From Dickeya fangzhongdai (GTDB lineage: Bacteria; Pseudomonadota; Gammaproteobacteria; Enterobacterales; Enterobacteriaceae), in contig NZ_CP025003.1 of the NCBI RefSeq assembly GCF_002812485.1, positions 1,240,001 to 1,304,000 of the forward strand: a stretch of DNA of 64,000 nucleotides, in the 5' to 3' direction. Position numbers and translations under genes: made by a program. The notes beneath the pieces are model-generated. The model was not told the origin of the DNA. It made no database searches and saw nothing but the letters and a program-made list of their open reading frames with translations. Below, one piece after another: positions 30,529-41,728 of this stretch; the first letter of the stretch is position 1; the number at the start of each line of letters is the position of its first letter.

Positions 30529-31002
30529 ATGAACATTATTGAAGGTGTTGTTGCCGCTCCGAATGCCCGCGTGGCGATTGCTATTGCCCGTTTCAATCAC
30601 TTCATCAATGACAGCCTGCTGGAAGGCGCGCTGGACGCTCTCAAGCGTATCGGCCAGGTGAAAGAAGAAAACGTCACCGTCGTGTGGGTGCCGGGCGCCT
30701 ATGAATTGCCGCTGACCGTGCGTGCGCTGGCCAACAGCCAGAAATATGACGCCGTAGTGGCGCTGGGTACGGTGATCCGCGGCGGTACCGCGCATTTTGA
30801 ATTTGTTGCCGGCGAATGCAGCTCCGGTCTGTCTCACGTCGCGATGAACAGCGACATTCCGGTCGCCTTCGGTGTGCTGACTACGGAAAGTATCGAGCAG
30901 GCCATTGAGCGCGCCGGCACCAAAGCGGGGAACAAAGGGGCGGAAGCCGCTCTGACCGCGCTTGAAATGATCAATGTATTACACTCAATCAAGTCAGCCT
31001 GA
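30529..31002 (+). CDS. ribH: 6,7-dimethyl-8-ribityllumazine synthase (ribE in E. coli naming)
   Basis: 157 residues starting [29 protein letters not shown] and [17 protein letters not shown] are the active-site strands of lumazine synthase, which forms a 60-subunit shell. It joins the RibD product line with dihydroxybutanone phosphate to give the riboflavin precursor. AAAGGAAAG precedes the ATG. nusB follows 22 bp later. Confidence 0.97.
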   Translation: MNIIEGVVAAPNARVAIAIARFNHFINDSLLEGALDALKRIGQVKEENVTVVWVPGAYELPLTVRALANSQKYDAVVALGTVIRGGTAHFEFVAGECSSGLSHVAMNSDIPVAFGVLTTESIEQAIERAGTKAGNKGAEAALTALEMINVLHSIKSA

Positions 31003-31024
31003 TTTATTTTGTAAGGGGTATTCC

Positions 31025-31444
31025 GTGAAACCTGCTGCTCGTCGCCGCGCTCGTGAATGTGCGGTTCAAGCGCTTTATTCCTGGCAGTTGTCCAAAAACG
31101 ATATTGCCGATGTTGAACTCCAGTTCCTGAGCGAGCAGGATGTCAAAGGCGTGGACATCGCCTATTTCCGCGAGTTGCTGGCGGGCGTTGCCACCCAGGC
31201 GGAAAAGCTGGATGCCCAGATGGCGCCGTACCTTTCCCGTCAGTTGGACGAACTCGGGCAGGTGGAGAGAGCCATTCTGCGTCTGGCGGTGTATGAGCTC
31301 AGCAAACGCGAGGATGTGCCTTACAAGGTTGCCATCAACGAAGCGATTGAGCTGGCTAAAGTGTTTGGCGCCGAAGACAGCCACAAGTTCGTGAACGGTG
31401 TGCTGGACAAAGCCGGGCCTCACCTGCGGCCGGGTAAAAGATAA
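31025..31444 (+). CDS. nusB: Transcription antitermination factor NusB
   Basis: 139 residues from GTG at 31025 ([20 protein letters not shown]) with GTAAGGGG upstream; a longer frame starting within ribH is not used in the family. NusB binds boxA RNA with S10 (NusE) in ribosomal RNA antitermination. The arginine-rich N terminus binds RNA and the rest is all helical. C-terminal landmarks are [16 protein letters not shown] and [10 protein letters not shown]. Confidence 0.98.
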   Translation: MKPAARRRARECAVQALYSWQLSKNDIADVELQFLSEQDVKGVDIAYFRELLAGVATQAEKLDAQMAPYLSRQLDELGQVERAILRLAVYELSKREDVPYKVAINEAIELAKVFGAEDSHKFVNGVLDKAGPHLRPGKR

Positions 31445-31452
31445 GTCAGTCA

Positions 31453-31479
31453 GGGCCGGTTTTCCGGCCTTGGTTTTTT
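31453..31479 (+). terminator. Hairpin after nusB
   Basis: GGCCGG (31454-31459), loop TTTT, CCGGCC (31464-31469), then TTGGTTTTTT. A moderate intrinsic terminator, which would separate nusB from thiL or attenuate read-through. Confidence 0.8.
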
Positions 31480-31503
31480 AGGTTACCACGATCTGGAAAG
31501 ATT

Positions 31504-32478
31504 ATGGCTCAAGGTGAGTTTGATGTGATTGCCCGCTATTTCAACCGGGTGGGCTATTCACGACGGGATGTTGAACTGGGGATCGGCGATGACTGCGCCC
31601 TGCTGAACATTCCGGACAAACAGTTGCTGGCGGTCAGCACGGATACGCTGGTATCCGGTATTCATTTCCTGCCCGACATCGATCCGGCCGATCTGGCGTA
31701 CAAATCTCTGGCGGTCAATCTGAGCGATCTGGCGGCAATGGGAGCCGACCCGGCCTTTGTCTCGCTGGCGCTGACTTTGCCTGGTATCGATGCCGACTGG
31801 CTGGCCGCCTACAGCGATAGCCTGTTTGAACAGCTTTCTTACTACGATATGCAACTGATTGGCGGCGACACTACCCGTGGGCCGCTCAGCATGACGCTAA
31901 CCATTCAGGGGCTGGTGCCGTCGGGCCGGGCGCTGAAACGCAGCGGAGCGCGCATCGGCGACTGGATTTACGTCACCGGAACGCTGGGCGACAGCGCCGC
32001 CGGTTTGGCTATTTTGCAGGATCGACTGCCGGTGTCCGACGCCGACGATCGTCAATGGCTGCTGCAGCGCCATTTGCGCCCCCAGCCGCGTATTCTGCAC
32101 GGGCAGGCGCTGCGCGATCTGGCCAGTGCGGCTATCGATCTGTCTGACGGGCTGGCGTCTGATTTGGGGCATATTCTTAAGGCCAGCGATTGCGGCGCGC
32201 GCATCAATCTGGATGCGTTGCCGTATTCCAGCGCGTTGCTACGCCATGACGACCCGGAACAAGTGATGCGATGGGCGCTCGGCGGCGGTGAAGATTATGA
32301 ACTGTGCTTTACCGTACCGGAGCTGAACCGGGGTGCGCTGGAAGTGGCGATCGGCCATCTGGGCGCTCGCTATACCTGCATCGGCCAGATCGGGCCGGCT
32401 TCTGAAGGGCTGAGCTTCTTCCGTTCAGGGCAACCGGTGACTGTTAATCTGAAAGGGTATGACCATTTTGGCGCATGA
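31504..32478 (+). CDS. thiL: Thiamine-monophosphate kinase ThiL
   Basis: 324 residues of the PurM/AIR-synthase-like ATP-binding family. Landmarks: GIGDDCALL and [11 protein letters not shown] near the start, [27 protein letters not shown], and [14 protein letters not shown] near 215. It phosphorylates thiamine monophosphate to thiamine diphosphate. ATG at 31504 is preceded by GGAAAG. The 3' end overlaps pgpA by 20 bp. Confidence 0.97.
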   Translation: MAQGEFDVIARYFNRVGYSRRDVELGIGDDCALLNIPDKQLLAVSTDTLVSGIHFLPDIDPADLAYKSLAVNLSDLAAMGADPAFVSLALTLPGIDADWLAAYSDSLFEQLSYYDMQLIGGDTTRGPLSMTLTIQGLVPSGRALKRSGARIGDWIYVTGTLGDSAAGLAILQDRLPVSDADDRQWLLQRHLRPQPRILHGQALRDLASAAIDLSDGLASDLGHILKASDCGARINLDALPYSSALLRHDDPEQVMRWALGGGEDYELCFTVPELNRGALEVAIGHLGARYTCIGQIGPASEGLSFFRSGQPVTVNLKGYDHFGA

Positions 32479-32971
32479 AAACAAAGGATCGCTGGTCGCC
32501 AAAAGCCGCCTGCGGATGAGTAATCCGTGGCATTTGCTGGCGACCGGATTCGGCAGCGGCCTGTCGCCGTGGATGCCCGGCACCGCAGGCTCGCTGGCGG
32601 CCATCCCGGTGTGGTATCTGCTGATGCTGTTGCCGTTGCAGCTCTATTCGCTGTTGGTGATGCTCAGTATTTGCATCGGCGTTTATCTGTGTCATCGCAC
32701 CGCGAAAGACATGGGCGTGCATGACCACGGCAGCATCGTTTGGGACGAATTTGTCGGGATGTGGATCACCCTGATGGCGGTGCCGTCGACCCACTGGGGA
32801 TGGGTGGTTGCCGGGTTTGTGATTTTCCGGGTTCTGGACATTTTCAAGCCCTGGCCGATTCGCTGGTTTGATCGCAACGTACATGGCGGTATGGGCATCA
32901 TGGTCGACGATATTGTCGCAGGGGTGATTTCAGCCGCGGTTTTGTATGTGGCCGGGCACTATGTGATATAG
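32459..32971 (+). CDS. pgpA: Phosphatidylglycerophosphatase A
   Basis: 170 residues with four predicted membrane helices. Metal-binding motif [16 protein letters not shown] and the C-terminal [12 protein letters not shown] are typical of PgpA, which removes the phosphate of phosphatidylglycerophosphate in the inner membrane. The start MTIL is conserved with E. coli and overlaps the end of thiL by 20 bp, so the genes are coupled. Confidence 0.97.
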   Translation: MTILAHENKGSLVAKSRLRMSNPWHLLATGFGSGLSPWMPGTAGSLAAIPVWYLLMLLPLQLYSLLVMLSICIGVYLCHRTAKDMGVHDHGSIVWDEFVGMWITLMAVPSTHWGWVVAGFVIFRVLDIFKPWPIRWFDRNVHGGMGIMVDDIVAGVISAAVLYVAGHYVI

Positions 32972-33025
32972 CAGCTGTGCGCACGAGCGCCGCTTTTCTC
33001 GTGACGGTAAGAAATCTGCTGCTGT

Positions 33026-33053
33026 AAAAAAACCGGGTTACCCCGGTTTTTTT
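33026..33053. terminator. Bidirectional terminator between pgpA and dxs
   Basis: AAAAAAACCGGG (33026-33037) and CCCGGTTTTTTT (33042-33053) form a 12-bp stem with loop TTAC. The A- and T-runs serve both the plus-strand thiL-pgpA unit and the minus-strand dxs operon. Confidence 0.95.
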
Positions 33054-33075
33054 ATGTCCGCCTAATTGGCGCCAG

Positions 33076-34938
33076 TCAAGCCAGCCAGTCGCGGATGCGG
33101 CGCTCGATGCCAGCCGCGTCCAGCGCCAGGTCGGCGCGGATTTCCGCCTGAGTACCTTGCGGAATGAAGATATCGGGCAGGCCGAGGTTGAGCACCGGCA
33201 CGGCCAGGCGTTTCGCCATCAGGTACTCGTTCACGCCGCTGCCGGCGCCGCCCATAATGGCGTTTTCTTCCAGCGTGACCAGCGCGTCATGGCTGGCGGC
33301 CAGCGAGGCTATCAGCGTCTCGTCCAGCGGTTTGACGAAGCGCATATCCACCAGCGTGGCGTTAAGCGCCTCAGCCGCCTGTTGCGCTTCCGGCAGCAGG
33401 GTGCCGAAATTCAGAATGGCGACCTTCTCCCCCTGACGCTTCATCACGCCTTTGCCGAGCGGCAGGGTTTCCAGCGGCGTTAGCGCTACGCCCAGCACAT
33501 TGCCGCGCGGGTAGCGTACCGCACACGGCCCCTGCTGGTAGTGGTAGCCGGTATGCAGCATCAGCCGGCACTCGTTTTCGTCGCTGGGCGTCATGATCAC
33601 CATCTGGGGGATGCAGCGCAGGAACGAAAGATCAAACGCGCCCTGATGGGTCTGACCGTCGGCGCCGACGATGCCGCCGCGATCGATGGCGAACAACACC
33701 GGCAGGTTCTGGATAGCGACGTCATGAATAACCTGGTCATAGGCGCGTTGCAGGAAGGTGGAATAAATCGCCACCACCGGGCGATAACCGCCGATCGCCA
33801 GCCCGGCGGCAAAGGTCACCGCATGTTGCTCGGCGATGGCGACGTCGAAGTACTGCTGCGGATATTCACGCGAAAACGACACCATGCCCGAGCCTTCGCG
33901 CATGGCCGGGGTTATCGCCATCAGGCGGTTATCCACGGCGGCGGTTTCCTTCAGCCACTGGCCGAAAACGGCGGAGTAGGTAGGCAGCGCTTCTTTGTTC
34001 TTCGGTAACGTGCCGCTGGCCGGATCGAATTTCGGCACCGCATGCCAGCTGATCGGGTCCTGTTCGGCCGGCGCATAGCCTTTGCCTTTCTTGGTCATGA
34101 TATGCAGCAGCTGCGGGCCTTTCAGGCTGCGCATATTTTTCAGGGTCTGGACCAGCGACTGCACGTCATGCCCATCCACCGGGCCGATATAATTGAATCC
34201 CAGCTCTTCGAACAACGTACCGGGCACTACCATGCCTTTCAGGTGCTCTTCGGTGCGTTTGACCAGTTCCTTGATGGGCGGCAGACCGGACAGCACTTTC
34301 TTGCCGCCTTCGCGCAGGGTGGAATAGAGCTTGCCGGACAGCAATTGCGCCAGATGATTGTTCAGCGCGCCGACGTTTTCGGAAATCGACATTTCATTGT
34401 CGTTCAGTACGACCAGCATGTCCGGTTTGATATCACCGGCGTGGTTCATGGCTTCAAACGCCATGCCGGCGGTAATGGCGCCGTCGCCGATCACGCAGAC
34501 GGTGCGGCGACCCTGTCCTTCACGTTCGGCAGCTACGGCCATACCGATGCCGGCGCTGATGGACGTCGAGGAGTGACCGACGCTCAGCACGTCGTACTCG
34601 CTCTCGCCGCGCCAAGGAAACGGGTGCAGGCCGCCTTTCTGACGGATGGTGGCGATGCGGTCGCGTCGTTCGGTCAGGATTTTGTGCGGGTAAGCCTGGT
34701 GGCCCACGTCCCACACCAGATGGTCGAACGGGGTGTTATAGACGTAATGCAATGCCACGGTCAGCTCGACCGTACCCAGACCCGAGGCAAAATGCCCGCT
34801 TGAGCGGCTGACGCTGTCCAGCAGATACTGTCGCAGCTCGTCGCACAATTTGGGCAGGCTTTCCCTTGGCAGCAGGCGCAGTTCCTCGGGGTTTTCCACC
34901 AGCGCCAGCGTGGGGTATTTCGCTATATCAAAGGTCAT
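33076..34938 (-). CDS. dxs: 1-deoxy-D-xylulose-5-phosphate synthase
   Basis: 620 residues, the E. coli length. The thiamine-diphosphate motif is [18 protein letters not shown] (about 150-170). Transketolase-like central and C-terminal domains follow, with [13 protein letters not shown] and [15 protein letters not shown]. It condenses pyruvate and glyceraldehyde-3-phosphate in the first step of the methylerythritol-phosphate route to isoprenoids. It is the last gene of the xseB-ispA-dxs operon, 32 bp behind ispA, which works later in the same pathway. Confidence 0.98.
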   Translation of the reverse strand: MTFDIAKYPTLALVENPEELRLLPRESLPKLCDELRQYLLDSVSRSSGHFASGLGTVELTVALHYVYNTPFDHLVWDVGHQAYPHKILTERRDRIATIRQKGGLHPFPWRGESEYDVLSVGHSSTSISAGIGMAVAAEREGQGRRTVCVIGDGAITAGMAFEAMNHAGDIKPDMLVVLNDNEMSISENVGALNNHLAQLLSGKLYSTLREGGKKVLSGLPPIKELVKRTEEHLKGMVVPGTLFEELGFNYIGPVDGHDVQSLVQTLKNMRSLKGPQLLHIMTKKGKGYAPAEQDPISWHAVPKFDPASGTLPKNKEALPTYSAVFGQWLKETAAVDNRLMAITPAMREGSGMVSFSREYPQQYFDVAIAEQHAVTFAAGLAIGGYRPVVAIYSTFLQRAYDQVIHDVAIQNLPVLFAIDRGGIVGADGQTHQGAFDLSFLRCIPQMVIMTPSDENECRLMLHTGYHYQQGPCAVRYPRGNVLGVALTPLETLPLGKGVMKRQGEKVAILNFGTLLPEAQQAAEALNATLVDMRFVKPLDETLIASLAASHDALVTLEENAIMGGAGSGVNEYLMAKRLAVPVLNLGLPDIFIPQGTQAEIRADLALDAAGIERRIRDWLA

Positions 34939-34970
34939 CGGATACTCATCAAGCGGTATTGATATTAAAA

Positions 34971-35882
34971 TTATTTATCACGTTCAACGACATAGTTCGC
35001 CAGCGCCCGCAACGGTGCAATAGCGGCGGGCCTGTCCAGCGTTTCTTCCAGTTCATTCAGCGCCGAGAGGGATTCCTGACACAGTTCCCGCGCTTTGATT
35101 TTGGCCTGCTCAAGTCCCAACAACGCCGGGTAGGTGCTTTTACCGAGCTGCTGGTCGGCGCCCTGGCGTTTGCCGGTGGTGGCGCTGTCGCCAATCACAT
35201 CAAGAATATCGTCCTGCACCTGAAAGGCCAGTCCGACAGCGTTGGCGTAGCGGTCGAGGCAAGGCAGGGCGAGGCGTCCGCGCTCGCCGGCGGCCAGCGC
35301 GCCCAATCGTACCGAGGCCCGAATCAGCGCGCCGGTTTTATGGCGGTGGATGCGCTCCAGCGCCAGCAGGTCAACCTGATGGCCTTCCGCTTCCAGATCC
35401 AGCGCCTGACCGCCGCACATGCCGGCCACGCCGCTGGCGTTGGCCAGTTCGGAAATCATCGCCAGCCGATCGCGGTCGCTGACTTGCGGCATCGGCGCGT
35501 CCGCCAGAATGGAGAACGCCAGCGTCTGTAAGGCATCGCCCGCCAGAATCGCCTTGTCCTCGCCGAATCTGACGTGACAGGTAGGCTGACCGCGCCGCAG
35601 ATCGTCATCATCCATGGCCGGTAAATCATCGTGAATCAGGGAGTAGGCATGAATACATTCAACGGCGGCGGCCGGCGCGTCGAGGTTATCCTGCGAGATA
35701 CCGAACAACTGGCCGGTGGTATAGACCAGAAAAGGACGCAGACGCTTGCCACCTAACAATGCGCCGTGCGCCATAGCTTCCACCAGTGGACTACTCTGAA
35801 AAGGCAGGGTGGAAATAAACTGGTTGAGTGCGGCGTTGATGCGTTGATGGTGAGCAGTGAGCTGCTTGAGAAAATCTGTCAT
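34971..35882 (-). CDS. ispA: Farnesyl diphosphate synthase
   Basis: 303 residues of the trans-prenyltransferase family. The first aspartate-rich motif is [14 protein letters not shown] and the second is FQVQDDILD. It makes farnesyl diphosphate from C5 units in the cytoplasm. The start overlaps the xseB stop (ATGA), so translation is coupled. Confidence 0.98.
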   Translation of the reverse strand: MTDFLKQLTAHHQRINAALNQFISTLPFQSSPLVEAMAHGALLGGKRLRPFLVYTTGQLFGISQDNLDAPAAAVECIHAYSLIHDDLPAMDDDDLRRGQPTCHVRFGEDKAILAGDALQTLAFSILADAPMPQVSDRDRLAMISELANASGVAGMCGGQALDLEAEGHQVDLLALERIHRHKTGALIRASVRLGALAAGERGRLALPCLDRYANAVGLAFQVQDDILDVIGDSATTGKRQGADQQLGKSTYPALLGLEQAKIKARELCQESLSALNELEETLDRPAAIAPLRALANYVVERDK

Positions 35883-36127
35883 AACGACTCATTATCCGGC
35901 GTAAAAGGTGTCAGGGCGGCATCGGGATCGTCATTCAGCAGAATCTGAACGCGCTGTTCGGCCTGCTGCAATTTCAATTGCCCCTGACGGGCAAGCTGGA
36001 CACCCTGCTCAAAGGCGTTCAGCGCCTCTTCCAGCGGCAGTTCGCCCGATTCCAGACGCGACACGATCTGCTCCAGTTCGGCGAGCGAGCTTTCAAAGCT
36101 GACGGGTTGTTCAGTTTTTTTCGGCAT
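35879..36127 (-). CDS. xseB: Exodeoxyribonuclease VII small subunit
   Basis: 82 residues from ATG at 36127 ([28 protein letters not shown]), which matches the E. coli start; an upstream in-frame start at 36175 is not supported. The sequence is two helices that bind the XseA catalytic subunit. The family motif is [18 protein letters not shown]. It heads the operon and is divergent from thiI. Confidence 0.96.
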   Translation of the reverse strand: MPKKTEQPVSFESSLAELEQIVSRLESGELPLEEALNAFEQGVQLARQGQLKLQQAEQRVQILLNDDPDAALTPFTPDNESL

Positions 36128-36391
36128 ATTCGTTTCCGGATCTTGTTTATACGCGCCTGTCGGCGCCGACGCCACCGGATTGTCACGGCAAGCGCCTCAA
36201 TGATACGCAATTATGCGCTTAATCCGCGCAGCTTACCGCAATATGGTGGTATACTCCGCGCCCTGGATGCTATTGGTAACGCCACCCGGACAAGGATGGT
36301 TTTACCGATAACGTAATTTTAGCGCTCAGGGTACCTGCGTTTTATCCGCGTACCTGTTTTACGCCTTCAGAACCAACTAACGATAGCCGCC

Positions 36392-37840
36392 ATGAAGTTT
36401 ATCATTAAATTGTTCCCGGAAATCACCATCAAGAGCCAATCTGTGCGATTGCGCTTTATAAAAATTCTTACCGGTAACATCCGTAACGTTTTAAAACAGT
36501 ATGATGAAACGCTGGCGGTTGTCCGTCACTGGGATCATATCGACGTTCGCGCCAAAGACGAAAATCAACGTATAGCGATACGTGATGCGTTGACGCGTAT
36601 CCCGGGCATTCACCACATTCTTGAAGTGGAAGAGTGCGCTTACACCGATGTCCACCATATTTTTGAACAAACGCTGACCACCTACCGCGAGCAACTGGAG
36701 GGTAAAACCTTCTGCGTGCGGGTGAAGCGCCGCGGCAAGCACGATTTCAGCTCTCAGGATGTGGAGCGCTACGTCGGCGGCGGACTGAATCAGCATATCG
36801 AGAGCGCGCGCGTTAATCTGACCGCTCCGCAGGTCACGGTGCATCTGGAAATCGAGCAGGATCGCCTGCTGCTGATTAAAGGGCGCTACGAAGGGATCGG
36901 CGGTTTCCCCATCGGCACGCAGGAAGACGTGCTGTCGTTGATCTCCGGCGGATTTGACTCCGGTGTTTCCAGCTACATGCTGATGCGCCGTGGTTGCCGG
37001 GTGCATTACTGCTTCTTCAATCTGGGCGGCGCCGCGCATGAAATCGGCGTGCGTCAGGTCGCGCATTACCTGTGGAACCGTTTCGGCAGTTCACACCGGG
37101 TGCGTTTTGTCGCCATCGATTTCGAACCGGTGGTCGGTGAAATCCTGGAGAAGGTGGACGACGGCCAGATGGGCGTAGTGCTCAAGCGCATGATGGTGCG
37201 GGCGGCGTCGCGCGTTGCCGAACGCTATGGCGTGCAGGCGCTGGTGACCGGCGAAGCGCTGGGCCAGGTATCCAGCCAGACACTGACCAACCTGCGGCTG
37301 ATTGATAACGCCTCGGATACGCTGATCCTGCGTCCACTGATTTCTCACGATAAAGAACACATCATCCGTATGGCGCGCGAGCTTGGCACCGAAGATTTCG
37401 CCAAAACCATGCCCGAATACTGCGGCGTGATTTCCAAAAGCCCGACGGTGAAGGCGGTGAAGGCCAAAATCGAGCATGAAGAAAGTCTGTTTGATTTCTC
37501 GATTCTTGAACGGGTGGTGGAGGAAGCGCGTAACATCGATATCCGCGATATTGCCGAACAGACCCGGCAGGATGTGACCGAAGTGGAAACGGTCGGCGCC
37601 TTTGCCGCGAGCGATATTCTGCTGGATATTCGTTCGCCGGACGAGCAGGATGAGCACCCGCTGGCGCTGGAACAGGTGGAGGTAAAATCGCTGCCGTTCT
37701 ACAAACTGGGGACGCAGTTCGGCGACCTTGATCAGAGCAAAACCTACCTGCTGTATTGCGAGCGCGGAGTGATGAGCCGTTTGCAGGCGCTGTACCTGCG
37801 CGAACAAGGGTTCAACAACGTCAAAGTCTATCGCCCCTGA
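36392..37840 (+). CDS. thiI: tRNA sulfurtransferase ThiI
   Basis: 482 residues: N-terminal ferredoxin-like and THUMP domains (to about 165), a PP-loop ATPase with [15 protein letters not shown] near 190, and a C-terminal rhodanese domain (about 405-482). Both key cysteines are present: C344 in [13 protein letters not shown] and C456 in [11 protein letters not shown]. It forms 4-thiouridine at position 8 of tRNA and supplies sulfur for the thiazole of thiamine. The arrangement matches E. coli; a bidirectional terminator separates it from convergent yajL. Confidence 0.98.
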   Translation: MKFIIKLFPEITIKSQSVRLRFIKILTGNIRNVLKQYDETLAVVRHWDHIDVRAKDENQRIAIRDALTRIPGIHHILEVEECAYTDVHHIFEQTLTTYREQLEGKTFCVRVKRRGKHDFSSQDVERYVGGGLNQHIESARVNLTAPQVTVHLEIEQDRLLLIKGRYEGIGGFPIGTQEDVLSLISGGFDSGVSSYMLMRRGCRVHYCFFNLGGAAHEIGVRQVAHYLWNRFGSSHRVRFVAIDFEPVVGEILEKVDDGQMGVVLKRMMVRAASRVAERYGVQALVTGEALGQVSSQTLTNLRLIDNASDTLILRPLISHDKEHIIRMARELGTEDFAKTMPEYCGVISKSPTVKAVKAKIEHEESLFDFSILERVVEEARNIDIRDIAEQTRQDVTEVETVGAFAASDILLDIRSPDEQDEHPLALEQVEVKSLPFYKLGTQFGDLDQSKTYLLYCERGVMSRLQALYLREQGFNNVKVYRP

Positions 37841-37864
37841 CAGACCGTTCATGACGTAAACCAG

Positions 37865-37893
37865 AAAAAAGCGCCTAACCCGGCGCTTTTTTT
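37865..37893. terminator. Bidirectional terminator between thiI and yajL
   Basis: AAAAAAGCGCC (37865-37875), loop TAACCC, GGCGCTTTTTTT (37882-37893). A- and T-runs on the two sides allow it to act in both directions. Confidence 0.93.
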
Positions 37894-37904
37894 GTCTCTG
37901 TGCT

Positions 37905-38501
37905 TCAGGCCGGGTCTTGATAGTTGTAGATTCCCGGCGGCAGCACCAGCTGCGCGGCGATTTCTGCCGCCTTATCTTTACCCAGCAACAGATCGATCAG
38001 CTTCAGGGCAAAGTCGATACTGGTGCCGGGGCCCTGGCTGGTCAGCAGATTGACGCGCGGGTCGAACACCACGCGCTTTTCCAGCCATTTTTCCGGTGAA
38101 ATCCGCTCTTTTAGCGTTGGATAGCCGGTCATATTGCCGATCGGAAACAACTGGTGGTGCTCCAGCACCACCGCGGGAGACGCGCAGATCGCCGCCACGA
38201 TTTTGCCTTCCTGATGGGTTTGCCGCAGGCGTTCGACCAGCAGCGGGCTGTCGCGGAAACACTCCGCGCCTTGCAGACCGCCGGGCAGCACGACCGCGTC
38301 AAAGTCATGATCGGCAACGGCCACCAGTGGCGCGTCGGCAATCAGCTTTACGCCGCGGGAGCAGGTGATTTCCGTACTGCCATCGCTCGCCACGCTGGCC
38401 GTGGTCACGCGGACTCCTGCTCTGACCAGCAGATCGATGGTGGTCACAGCTTCGATTTCTTCGCTACCAGGCGCCAGACAGACCAGAACCGAGGCGGTCA
38501 T
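37905..38501 (-). CDS. yajL: DJ-1/PfpI family chaperone-deglycase YajL
   Basis: 198 residues from ATG at 38501 ([29 protein letters not shown]); the longer frame reaching 38765 lies in panE and is not real. The conserved nucleophile is C106 in [15 protein letters not shown], with E15 or E16 near by, as in human DJ-1. It protects proteins against oxidative and glyoxal damage in the cytoplasm. Its start lies 38 bp inside the 3' end of panE. Confidence 0.96.
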   Translation of the reverse strand: MTASVLVCLAPGSEEIEAVTTIDLLVRAGVRVTTASVASDGSTEITCSRGVKLIADAPLVAVADHDFDAVVLPGGLQGAECFRDSPLLVERLRQTHQEGKIVAAICASPAVVLEHHQLFPIGNMTGYPTLKERISPEKWLEKRVVFDPRVNLLTSQGPGTSIDFALKLIDLLLGKDKAAEIAAQLVLPPGIYNYQDPA

Positions 38502-39384
38502 ATTCACTCTCCTTTCGTTTGATATAGTCGAACAGACGGCTGTTTTCCGGCAGGGAAAGCCCGTGGGCGCGGGCGCGGCGCAGCAGGTAACCGGTGATGT
38601 AGTCGATCTCCGTATGGCGCTGCGCCAGTACGTCCTGACGCATCGAGGAGGTATTGGCCGCCGTGTTCTGAATGATTTGATTGACGTAGAGTTGCAGGCT
38701 TTCCGACGAAGTATGGAAGCCTTCGCGGTCCATGACCTGCGCCACTTCCTGACAGAGCGTCTCAACCTGCTCCGGGTAAGCTTGCAATTCGCCGTTGGTA
38801 CATTGATACAGCACGGTTAGCGGATTGATGACGCAATTGGCGGCCAGTTTCAGCCAGCAGGTTGCGGTAATGTGGTTATGCCAGGCGACGTCAGGCAGAG
38901 CCTGATGCAGCGTTTCCGCCAGTTGGCTTTGTTCTTCTTCCCGATTTGTCGAACGGTCGAGTGTACCGATATGGGTGATGCCTGCCGCGACATGCATCAC
39001 CGTCGTCGGATCCCGCCGTGCCGCGTGCGTGGTCACCCCTAATAGCAATGGCCAACTGATTGCCGGCAGCTCTTCCCAGGTTCCCATTCCGTTGTGCAGC
39101 AGCAGAATGGTGCAGTCGGGGCGTAGCCGGGGCAGCAGGGCGGAAACCGCATCGGATACCTGCCAGGCCTTCAGCGTGACCAGCAGCAGTTCGCTTTGCG
39201 CCAGATGTTCGGCGTTATTGGCTGTCAGATTAAGGTTACAACGCTCGCCGGAGAGCATCGTAACGTTAACCTGACAGGACGTTTGCGGGATACGTAGCCA
39301 GCCTTGTACATCATGCCCTTGCCGGTGTAACGCATTGAGCCAGAGTTGACCGATGGCGCCACAGCCAAGAACAGTAATTTTCAT
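38464..39384 (-). CDS. panE: 2-dehydropantoate 2-reductase PanE
   Basis: 306 residues. NADPH-binding glycine motif [10 protein letters not shown] (6-15). The C-terminal domain has [19 protein letters not shown] with the catalytic lysine, and later [11 protein letters not shown] with the conserved glutamate and aspartate. It reduces ketopantoate to pantoate in coenzyme A synthesis. It overlaps yajL by 38 bp, the same pairing as in E. coli. Confidence 0.97.
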   Translation of the reverse strand: MKITVLGCGAIGQLWLNALHRQGHDVQGWLRIPQTSCQVNVTMLSGERCNLNLTANNAEHLAQSELLLVTLKAWQVSDAVSALLPRLRPDCTILLLHNGMGTWEELPAISWPLLLGVTTHAARRDPTTVMHVAAGITHIGTLDRSTNREEEQSQLAETLHQALPDVAWHNHITATCWLKLAANCVINPLTVLYQCTNGELQAYPEQVETLCQEVAQVMDREGFHTSSESLQLYVNQIIQNTAANTSSMRQDVLAQRHTEIDYITGYLLRRARAHGLSLPENSRLFDYIKRKESEYDRLGSGLSGAW

Positions 39385-39552
39385 CCGCAGTTTCCTTTGT
39401 CGGGGGCCAGCCTGTGTTTATCCGGCTTATCATAAAGTATTCCGCCGCCGTCCGCCGCCGCTTGTTGCGCGAGTAGCAGTAAGCAGGGCGAATTTTGCTT
39501 ATTTGGCGTGAGCGGTTATCATGCTCGGCAGCTATTGTCAGGAGAAAAAATT

Positions 39553-40044
39553 ATGCCATCTTTCGATATTGTTTCGGAAATCGACATGCAGGAAGTCCGC
39601 AATGCGGTGGAAAACGCCACCCGCGAGCTGGGCACCCGCTGGGACTTTCGTAATGTGCCGGCCAGCTTCGATCTGAATGAAAAAGCACAAACCATCAAAG
39701 CGGCCAGCGAATCGGATTTTCAGGTTAAGCAATTGATTGAAATTCTGCGGGAAAAGCTGGCAAAACGCGGAATTGAAGGCGGTTCGCTGGAAATCCCTGA
39801 AGAAATGGAGCACAGCGGCAAAACCTACAGCGTGGAAGCCAAGCTGAAACAGGGTATTGAAGCTACGCTGGCGAAGAAGATCGTCAAACTGATCAAAGAC
39901 AGCAAGCTCAAGGTTCAGGCGCAGATTCAGGGCGAACAGGTACGTGTTACCGGGAAATCCCGCGACGACCTGCAGGGCGTGATTGCGCTGGTGCGCGGCG
40001 CCGATCTGGGGCAACCTTTCCAGTTCAATAACTTCCGCGATTGA
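39553..40044 (+). CDS. yajQ: Nucleotide-binding protein YajQ
   Basis: 163 residues from ATG at 39553 ([22 protein letters not shown]), preceded by CAGGAG; the frame starting at 39508 is longer than the family. Two ferredoxin-like domains. YajQ-type proteins bind nucleic acid or cyclic-di-GMP in some bacteria, with the role in enterics unsettled. It is divergent from panE, as in E. coli. Confidence 0.96.
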   Translation: MPSFDIVSEIDMQEVRNAVENATRELGTRWDFRNVPASFDLNEKAQTIKAASESDFQVKQLIEILREKLAKRGIEGGSLEIPEEMEHSGKTYSVEAKLKQGIEATLAKKIVKLIKDSKLKVQAQIQGEQVRVTGKSRDDLQGVIALVRGADLGQPFQFNNFRD

Positions 40045-40098
40045 TCCACGCTATCCCTGTTGCGGTTAATCAGCGACAGAAATGCATGGTTTGTTGAT

Positions 40099-40120
40099 AA
40101 GGCGCCTGAGGCGCCTTTTT
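40099..40120 (+). terminator. Intrinsic terminator of yajQ
   Basis: AAGGCGCC (40099-40106), loop TGA, GGCGCCTT (40110-40117), then TTT. Confidence 0.9.
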
Positions 40121-40447
40121 CATTGCCAGCCTTAAAGTATTTACTGGGGAGGTAGTGATGGTTTTGCTGCAATTTTCCGGTTCTGTTCCCTTCGCATTGT
40201 AAAGCTCTCCCTGTCTGTGTTGACAAAAAATAAATAACTTTTCAAATCAGACTGATACATAAAAAAACAAACGTATTCATGCAGCTAACACGACTGTAAG
40301 TACTTCACAGCCAGTAGGTGTCGACGGTAAAAGAATGCGAACTCATACCACGTCTGGGACAACATAAAGCAGAGGACAGGGATGTCCTACTGCCTTACGT
40401 GCTGAGTGTGCCGAAGTCATCAAAAAGTCTGTTACAAGGAGAGCGCA
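40121..40447 (+). promoter_or_regulatory. Intergenic region before the aldo/keto reductase
   Basis: About 330 bases without a gene. An AT-rich part (40225-40275, with TTGACA at 40220-40225) may hold the promoter. Later GGACA and TGTCC (around 40375-40388) can pair. I see no known regulatory motif. Confidence 0.35.
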
Positions 40448-41638
40448 ATGAATCGTCGACACTTTCTCAAGGTTGCCGCTGGCAGTGCCATTACGACACT
40501 GGCTTTTAACGGCATCGCTCAAGCACAAAGTAATAACGGTACTCCGGCGGTGCTTCCACCATCGCTGAAAGAACGTGGTTCTATTTTGCCAACCCGGGGA
40601 AACATTATTCGTACCAGCCTGCCGTTAAATCAGTCGATACCCGGCATGCGCTATCGTACGCCGTATCGCTTTGGTATGGGAGGGACGCAAATCGGCAATA
40701 TTTTTGCGGCGATCAGCGATGAGCAGGCGCATAGCATACTGGAGGCCGCCTGGGATTCAGGGGTGCGCTATTTCGACACGTCGCCGTTTTATGGCTATGG
40801 CTTAAGTGAATACCGTCTTGGGCGATTTTTGCGCAGTAAGCGCCCGGATGAATACATTATTTCCACTAAGGTCGGCAGGGTACTGAGACCGACGACAAAA
40901 CCTACAGCCAATGCCGCATTGTGGGCATCGCCTGCGCCATTCAGTTATGAATACGATTTCTCCGCCGCCGGTGCGCGTCGTTCGGTTGAAGATAGTCTGC
41001 AACGGTTGGGGGTGCCGAAACTCGATATTGTCTATATCCATGATTTATCACCGGATAATACCGAGCTGCCGCGCCCGTGGCAGGAGCATTTCGCCCAGGC
41101 TGCCAAGGGCGCGATGGTGGAATTATCGCGGATGCGTGATGAAGGGCTGATCCGTGGCTGGGGATTTGGCATCAACACGCCGAATGCCGCGGTGCTGGCT
41201 GCTGAATCAGACGTGCCGACGCCGGATATCGTGCTATTGGCCTGTCAGTATTCACTGCTCGATCATGCCGAAACGTTACATAACACCTTCCCGACGTTAC
41301 AGAGAAAAGGAATCTCAGTGGTTGTCGGCACCCCGCTGAATGACGGCTTTCTGGGCGGGCGTAGCCGCTATCACTTCAGCGACAACATTCCGCCGGGAGC
41401 GATGGAAAAACGTGCGCGGCTGGCGACAATCGCCGATCGGTTTGGTATCGACATTCGCACGGCGGCATTACAGTTTGCGGCAGCGCCTTCGATTGTATCC
41501 GCCGTTATCCCAGGAGCGCGGGTTCCAGGACAGGTACGCGCCAATGCCGAGTCAATGAAAGTGGCGATTCCGCCGGAATTCTGGAGCACGCTACGCCGCG
41601 AAGGGCTGATCGCGTCAGATGCACCTGTGCCAGCCTAA
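40448..41638 (+). CDS. Tat-exported aldo/keto reductase
   Basis: 396 residues from ATG at 40448, preceded by AAGGAGAG. The N terminus MNRRHFLKVAAGSAITTLAF has the twin-arginine motif (RRxFLK), followed by a hydrophobic stretch and AQA, so export by Tat to the periplasm is predicted. The reductase domain has the catalytic set: D and Y in FDTSPFYGYGLSEYRLG, K in STKVGRVLRP and H in DIVYIHDLSPD. The motifs resemble the L-fucose/D-threo-aldose and pyridoxal dehydrogenase group. The substrate is unknown. Its neighbour is another secreted small protein. Neither is found at this place in E. coli. Confidence 0.85.
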   Translation: MNRRHFLKVAAGSAITTLAFNGIAQAQSNNGTPAVLPPSLKERGSILPTRGNIIRTSLPLNQSIPGMRYRTPYRFGMGGTQIGNIFAAISDEQAHSILEAAWDSGVRYFDTSPFYGYGLSEYRLGRFLRSKRPDEYIISTKVGRVLRPTTKPTANAALWASPAPFSYEYDFSAAGARRSVEDSLQRLGVPKLDIVYIHDLSPDNTELPRPWQEHFAQAAKGAMVELSRMRDEGLIRGWGFGINTPNAAVLAAESDVPTPDIVLLACQYSLLDHAETLHNTFPTLQRKGISVVVGTPLNDGFLGGRSRYHFSDNIPPGAMEKRARLATIADRFGIDIRTAALQFAAAPSIVSAVIPGARVPGQVRANAESMKVAIPPEFWSTLRREGLIASDAPVPA

Positions 41639-41728
41639 ACATTGCCCGACAAGCCTGAGCGCGCCGTAGATACCCCGATCGATGTACGGCGCCCCATTTT
41701 CCGCCAGACGTTATGAAGGTCATGATGG

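Noticed and set aside
38502..38765. N-terminal extension of yajL
   Set aside because: It lies inside panE in another frame; YajL homologues begin at [15 protein letters not shown].
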